17,257 nt of DNA from CAYXWH01 sp964468755 (GTDB lineage: Bacteria > Chloroflexota > Dehalococcoidia > Dehalococcoidales > RBG-16-60-22), in assembly GCA_964468755.1 (NCBI GenBank), contig CAYXWH010000041.1, forward strand, positions 1-17,257, given 5' to 3'. Below, piece after piece: positions 13,945-17,257 of the stretch. The position numbers and the translations under genes are program-made. Within the stretch, counting starts at the first letter, position 1; every line of letters starts with the position of its first letter. A model generated the notes under the pieces. The model was not told where the DNA came from. It made no database searches and saw nothing but the letters and a program-made list of their open reading frames with translations.

Positions 13945-15054
13945 ATGAGAGTAAGGAAAAGCAGGATTGGGATACTTACCAGCGGCGGCGACTGTGCCGG
14001 GTTGAATCCGGCCATGAAATGGGTGGTGAAAACGGCGACCGATGAGCGCCTGGAGTGGGAAAGAGGCACCCGTTACGAGGTGCTGGGCATCCGTGACGGG
14101 TTTAAAGGGCTGGTGCAGGTTGACCCGCTAAGTCCGGACACACAGGGGTGGCTCGTCCACCTGAACCAGGAGCTGGTCCGCACCTGGGATAGATACGGTG
14201 GCACCTATCTGGGCACTTCGCGGCTCAGCCCCTATGACCCCAAAAATGACCAGTCAAAGCAGGTAATCGAGAATATCGAGCGACTTGGCCTGGACGCGCT
14301 GATTGTGCTTGGCGGTGATGGCAGCCTGTCCATTGCTTCCCGGTTGTCGCAAGCCGGGGTGAACGTTATCGGTATCCCCAAAACAATTGACAAAGACCTC
14401 CCGGATACCGAGTATACCCTGGGCTTCGATACCGCTTTGAATGTGGTTACCGAAGAGGTCGATAGATTAAGGACTACCGCCGGTTCCCACAAGAGGATCT
14501 TTGTCATCGAAACCATGGGCAGGACCGCCGGCTGGCTGGCTCTGGAAGGCGGCGAGTCCTGTGGAGCCTATATTATTTTAATCCCGGAGTATGATTTTTC
14601 CATGGACCGGGTGAATGAACTGGTAATGGAAGGCAGGAGAGAGGGCGCCAGGTATGAGGTCATTATCGCCGCCGAGGGAGCCAAAGCGGTGGGTGGCTCC
14701 GAGTTTGTAAAAAAGGAAGGTGTTGATAGCTTCGGTCATAAAGCACTGGGTGGGGTGGCAGAATTTGTCTCCTCTGAAATCAATAGAGGTACCGGACTGG
14801 AGAGCCGAAGCGTCGTCCTCAGCCATTTGCAGCGTGGTGGCGCTCCCACAGCTCACGACCGCAGAATGGGCCGTTATTTCGGCATCGCTGCGGTTGATCT
14901 GGTGGTAAGGAGAGATTTCGGTAAGATGATATGCTACCAGAATGGTCAACTCACTACCTGCCCCCTGGAAAACGTGATGGGTAATTTACGGCTGGTGGAT
15001 GTTGAGACCCAGTATGACACCGAACGATATAACGGGCGCCGTACCATTCTGTAA
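13945..15054 (+). CDS. pfkA: 6-phosphofructokinase, PfkA superfamily
   Basis: It phosphorylates fructose 6-phosphate to the 1,6-bisphosphate. From ATG 13945 it has 369 residues (MRVRKSRIGILTSGGDCAGLN), somewhat longer than the 320-residue bacterial ATP enzyme. Seen: phosphate loop LTSGGD (11-16), GGDGS (123-127), PKTIDKDLPDTEYTLGFDTA (145-164), VIETMGRTAGWLA and LSHLQRGGAPTAHDR. Gly at the position after GGD is typical of ATP users, while Lys in PKTIDKD is the residue found in PPi-dependent and mixed (group III) enzymes, so the donor is not certain; I favour ATP. The frame can also start at GTG 13936, but only ATG 13945 has an SD-like GGTGG at about 5 nt. It follows the TreT gene by 27 nt. 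Confidence 0.9.
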   Translation: MRVRKSRIGILTSGGDCAGLNPAMKWVVKTATDERLEWERGTRYEVLGIRDGFKGLVQVDPLSPDTQGWLVHLNQELVRTWDRYGGTYLGTSRLSPYDPKNDQSKQVIENIERLGLDALIVLGGDGSLSIASRLSQAGVNVIGIPKTIDKDLPDTEYTLGFDTALNVVTEEVDRLRTTAGSHKRIFVIETMGRTAGWLALEGGESCGAYIILIPEYDFSMDRVNELVMEGRREGARYEVIIAAEGAKAVGGSEFVKKEGVDSFGHKALGGVAEFVSSEINRGTGLESRSVVLSHLQRGGAPTAHDRRMGRYFGIAAVDLVVRRDFGKMICYQNGQLTTCPLENVMGNLRLVDVETQYDTERYNGRRTIL

Positions 15055-15076
15055 TCGTTGGTGTTGAGGAGGTGGG

Positions 15077-16351
15077 ATGGCTAAGGATTCTAACCACATC
15101 GATTCCCTGGTAACTCAGGCTGTCTTTGCTGCCGATGACCGGGTCAGGGAGGAGTCCCGCCGCTCTATCCGGGAGATGGCTGAAAGCGCCGGCATTTTCC
15201 CGGCTAGTATTCAGGGTTTATATGAAGCAGCCGGCCGGGGACTGTATAGCGGTAGTACCGTACCGGCGATAAATATCCGCGGCATCACCTATCTGGTATC
15301 CAGGGCGGTCTTCCGGGCGGCGCTGGAAAAGCGAGTTGGCGCTTTTATCTTTGAGATCGCCCGCTCTGAAATCGGCTATACCCGGCAGAGACCGGGAGAA
15401 TATGTTGCCTGCATTCTGGCGGCGGCTGTTAAGGAAGGCTTCCGGGGTCCGGTATTTATCCAGGGCGACCATTTTCAGGCCAGGCGGCGCCGCTATAAGT
15501 CAGACCCGGACACGGAGCTGAATGAAATCAGGGAGTTAATCCGCGAGGCAGTCAGCGCCGGCTTTTTTAACATTGATATTGATGCCTCTACCCTGGTGGA
15601 CCTGGACCGGCCCACCCTCGATGAGCAGCAGGCGGAAAATTGCCGGGTCACTGCCGAGATGACCGGGTTTATCCGCAGCCTTGAACCTGAGGGAGTGACC
15701 GTTTCGGTGGGTGGGGAAATTGGAGAGATAGGCAAGGGTAATAGCACTCCGGATGATTTACGCGCCTTTATGAGGGGGTACCGCAACTACCTGGGGAGTG
15801 AGAGCAAGGGAATTTCCAAAATCAGTGTGCAGACCGGGACCTCGCACGGCGGTGTCGTCTTGCCTGATGGTTCAATTGCTCAGGTGAGACTCGATTTCAA
15901 TACCCTGGGGGAGCTCTCCAGACTGGCTCGGGAAGAGTACGGCATTGGTGGCGCGGTACAGCACGGGGCTTCCACCCTGCCTGACGAGTCCTTTCATATC
16001 TTTCCTGAAGTCGGTACGCTGGAAGTGCACCTTGCCACGGGGTTCCAGAACCTCATCTATGAGAGCCCGCATTTCCCCGGGGAACTGCTCAATGAAATCA
16101 ACCGGCACCTTTTTACTGCGTACGGGAATGAGCGGAAAGAGGGAGAAACCGACGAGCAGTTCCTGTATAAGACCCGCAAGAAGGCTTTTGGTGATTTCAA
16201 GAAGGAAATCTGGAGCATTCCCGAGAGTAACCTCAACGGGCTGGGTAGTACACTGGAAGAGCGTTTTTCCCTGATCTTCCGTAAGCTGAACGTGGTTGAC
16301 ACGGTCGACCTGGTTGCCAGGTACGTGGGAGATTCCACTTCTCTCCATTAA
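15077..16351 (+). CDS. Class II fructose-bisphosphate aldolase family protein
   Basis: The product is 424 aa of the class II (zinc) aldolase family. Predicted metal and catalytic residues are present: Asp131-His132 in IQGDHFQ, Glu214 in VGGEIGEIG, His257 in TGTSHGG and His296 in VQHGASTLPDE. NIDIDAST (165-172) matches the strand preceding the active-site glutamate. In the family this enzyme splits fructose 1,6-bisphosphate (or tagatose bisphosphate) to triose phosphates. It is about 100 residues longer than the short class II enzymes; the N-terminal 60 residues and the long C-terminal helical part (about 340-424) are extra, so exact substrate is uncertain. The position directly after phosphofructokinase (22-nt gap) supports fructose bisphosphate. 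GGAGG lies 4 nt before the ATG. Confidence 0.85.
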   Translation: MAKDSNHIDSLVTQAVFAADDRVREESRRSIREMAESAGIFPASIQGLYEAAGRGLYSGSTVPAINIRGITYLVSRAVFRAALEKRVGAFIFEIARSEIGYTRQRPGEYVACILAAAVKEGFRGPVFIQGDHFQARRRRYKSDPDTELNEIRELIREAVSAGFFNIDIDASTLVDLDRPTLDEQQAENCRVTAEMTGFIRSLEPEGVTVSVGGEIGEIGKGNSTPDDLRAFMRGYRNYLGSESKGISKISVQTGTSHGGVVLPDGSIAQVRLDFNTLGELSRLAREEYGIGGAVQHGASTLPDESFHIFPEVGTLEVHLATGFQNLIYESPHFPGELLNEINRHLFTAYGNERKEGETDEQFLYKTRKKAFGDFKKEIWSIPESNLNGLGSTLEERFSLIFRKLNVVDTVDLVARYVGDSTSLH

Positions 16352-16425
16352 GCCTGGGCGGTATTTCCTGGTGAGTCGGGTCGATACCAGTGCCGCAGTA
16401 TACGCCGGTAATTTGGCAATTCCCC

Positions 16426-16455
16426 TTTACAGCAATAAACTTATTGGGCTAAAAT
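16426..16455 (+). promoter_or_regulatory. Promoter of the tRNA-Gly gene
   Basis: TTTACA (16426-16431), 18-bp spacer, TAAAAT (16450-16455), each matching consensus at five of six positions. The tRNA begins 15 nt after the -10 box. Confidence 0.7.
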
Positions 16456-16469
16456 GAGGTGGCATTCAC

Positions 16470-16544
16470 GCGGGAGTAGCTCAGTGGTAGAGCATCTGCT
16501 TCCCAAGCAGAGGGTCGCGAGTTCGAGCCTCGTCTCCCGCTCCA
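16470..16544 (+). tRNA. tRNA-Gly (anticodon CCC)
   Basis: A full cloverleaf can be drawn. The acceptor GCGGGAG pairs with CTCCCGC (16534-16540), and the D arm is GCTC-AGTGGTA-GAGC. The anticodon arm TCTGC-TTCCCAA-GCAGA carries CCC at positions 34-36, which reads GGG glycine codons. The T arm GCGAG-TTCGAGC-CTCGT ends in one G-U pair. A discriminator T and an encoded CCA (16542-16544) follow, then six Ts (16545-16550) that may help end transcription. Confidence 0.96.
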
Positions 16545-16632
16545 TTTTTTAAAGCTAGACGCCGATACTCTGCCCCTCGGAGTAATGCCGCTGCTTTACG
16601 TTTGCCTGAGTAATACAATGGCTATAGTCAGT

Positions 16633-16662
16633 TTGATTTTTCCAGTCAAGGACTCTTATAGT
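16633..16662 (+). promoter_or_regulatory. Candidate promoter of the NUDIX gene
   Basis: TTGATT (16633-16638), 18-bp spacer, TATAGT (16657-16662). It would give a leader of about 38 nt. Confidence 0.5.
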
Positions 16663-16706
16663 AGTTAAGAGATTAAATCATGTCTTGAGATCTGAAACGG
16701 AGGCCT

Positions 16707-17210
16707 ATGAAGGAACCATATAAATATTGCCCAGTTTGCGGGAGGATTCTGGAACTGGGAATCATTGAAGGTAAGCAAAGAAAGCTCTGTCCAAATTGTG
16801 GTTTCATTGATTATAAAAACCCTTTACCGGTAGCAGTCGCCATTACCGTGAAAGGTAAGAAATTCTTGCTTATTAAAAGAGGCCTGGCACCCAAAAAGGG
16901 AACATGGGGTTCTCCTTCCGGCTTTATTGAAGTAGGAGAAACACCTGAGGAAGCCTGCCTGAGAGAACTAAAAGAGGAAACAGGGGTCTCCGGGCAAGTA
17001 CTTAGATTAGTCGGTGTCCGTCGAGTGGAAGATAAAGAAGTCTACGGTGATATGCTGGTCGTGGTGTATTTAGTTAAGGCAGGCGACGAAGAAATAATTC
17101 CTGGAGATGAAGTGGAAGACGCCGGATTCTTTGATATAGCTGAACTGCCTGACCATTATGCGAAACGCTTTTATGACGTCATTGAGTCGATACAAAACAA
17201 CGCTACATAA
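16707..17210 (+). CDS. NUDIX hydrolase with N-terminal zinc ribbon
   Basis: The product is 167 aa. The N-terminus has a four-cysteine zinc ribbon (Cys8, Cys11, Cys28, Cys31: YCPVCG and LCPNCGFIDYKNP). A complete Nudix box GX5EX7REUXEEXGU spans 72-94: Gly72, Glu78, Arg86-Glu87, Glu90-Glu91, Gly93. NUDIX enzymes split nucleoside diphosphates linked to another group with Mg2+. The ribbon plus the YKNPLPVAVAI junction resembles the NudC-like and ADP-ribose-type group, but the substrate cannot be read from sequence. GGAGG lies 3 nt before the ATG, rather close. Base and codon use look more AT-rich (AAA, GAA, ATT, TTA) than the TreT-PFK-aldolase genes. It has a candidate promoter of its own behind the tRNA gene. 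The last 47 bases of the window hold nothing I can call. Confidence 0.9.
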   Translation: MKEPYKYCPVCGRILELGIIEGKQRKLCPNCGFIDYKNPLPVAVAITVKGKKFLLIKRGLAPKKGTWGSPSGFIEVGETPEEACLRELKEETGVSGQVLRLVGVRRVEDKEVYGDMLVVVYLVKAGDEEIIPGDEVEDAGFFDIAELPDHYAKRFYDVIESIQNNAT

Positions 17211-17257
17211 GCAAGCCAAGACTATTTTTAGTTTAAATTTTATGAAGCTTAAGCCAA

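Noticed and set aside
16569..16585. A 6-bp hairpin after the tRNA gene as a terminator
   Set aside because: It is short, contains a G-U pair and is not followed by a T-run.

Overview
This is a bacterial chromosomal window of moderately high GC with a housekeeping character. The gene set, the PyrR-controlled pyrimidine operon and the protein styles (short threonine synthase, a GyrB with a YNS variant, TreT-type glycosyltransferase next to a PFK and a class II aldolase) suggest a Chloroflexota bacterium, possibly Dehalococcoidia. That placement is inference from family resemblance, not a search result. No phage, CRISPR array, transposase or defence system was recognised.

Left part (1-5279, all minus strand). 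A pyrimidine biosynthesis operon reads right to left as pyrR, pyrB, pyrC, then an inserted AT-rich gene for a four-helix membrane protein of unknown function, then the start of pyrK, which runs off the left edge. The operon has a recognisable promoter and an RNA leader with a PyrR-binding loop, followed by a hairpin that would hide the pyrR ribosome binding site. PyrB is unusual: an aspartate carbamoyltransferase with a PyrI-like four-cysteine zinc region and a degenerate Ada-like tail on its C-terminus. The inserted gene lies among four copies or fragments of one palindromic repeat family. A GNAT acetyltransferase gene lies upstream of pyrR on the same strand, with its own candidate promoter.

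Middle part (5280-12213). gyrB is on the plus strand behind a 424-bp intergenic region and an extended -10 promoter. It meets, tail to tail with only 6 bp between, a minus-strand operon that reads from the right: a small two-helix membrane protein, a membrane-anchored SurA/PrsA-like foldase with two parvulin domains, homoserine dehydrogenase (hom), threonine synthase (thrC) and GTP cyclohydrolase I (folE). hom starts 1 nt after the foldase stop codon, so the two are probably translationally coupled.

Right part (12214-17257, plus strand). A divergent promoter region with an inverted repeat next to the -35 box leads into a carbohydrate operon: a TreT-like trehalose synthase, 6-phosphofructokinase and a class II fructose-bisphosphate aldolase-like enzyme. 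A tRNA-Gly(CCC) gene with its own promoter follows, then a zinc-ribbon NUDIX hydrolase that looks more AT-rich than its neighbours.

The items most worth a second look are the pyr leader, the composite PyrB, and the repeat-bounded insertion in the pyr operon, where a repeat appears to supply the inserted gene's ribosome binding site.
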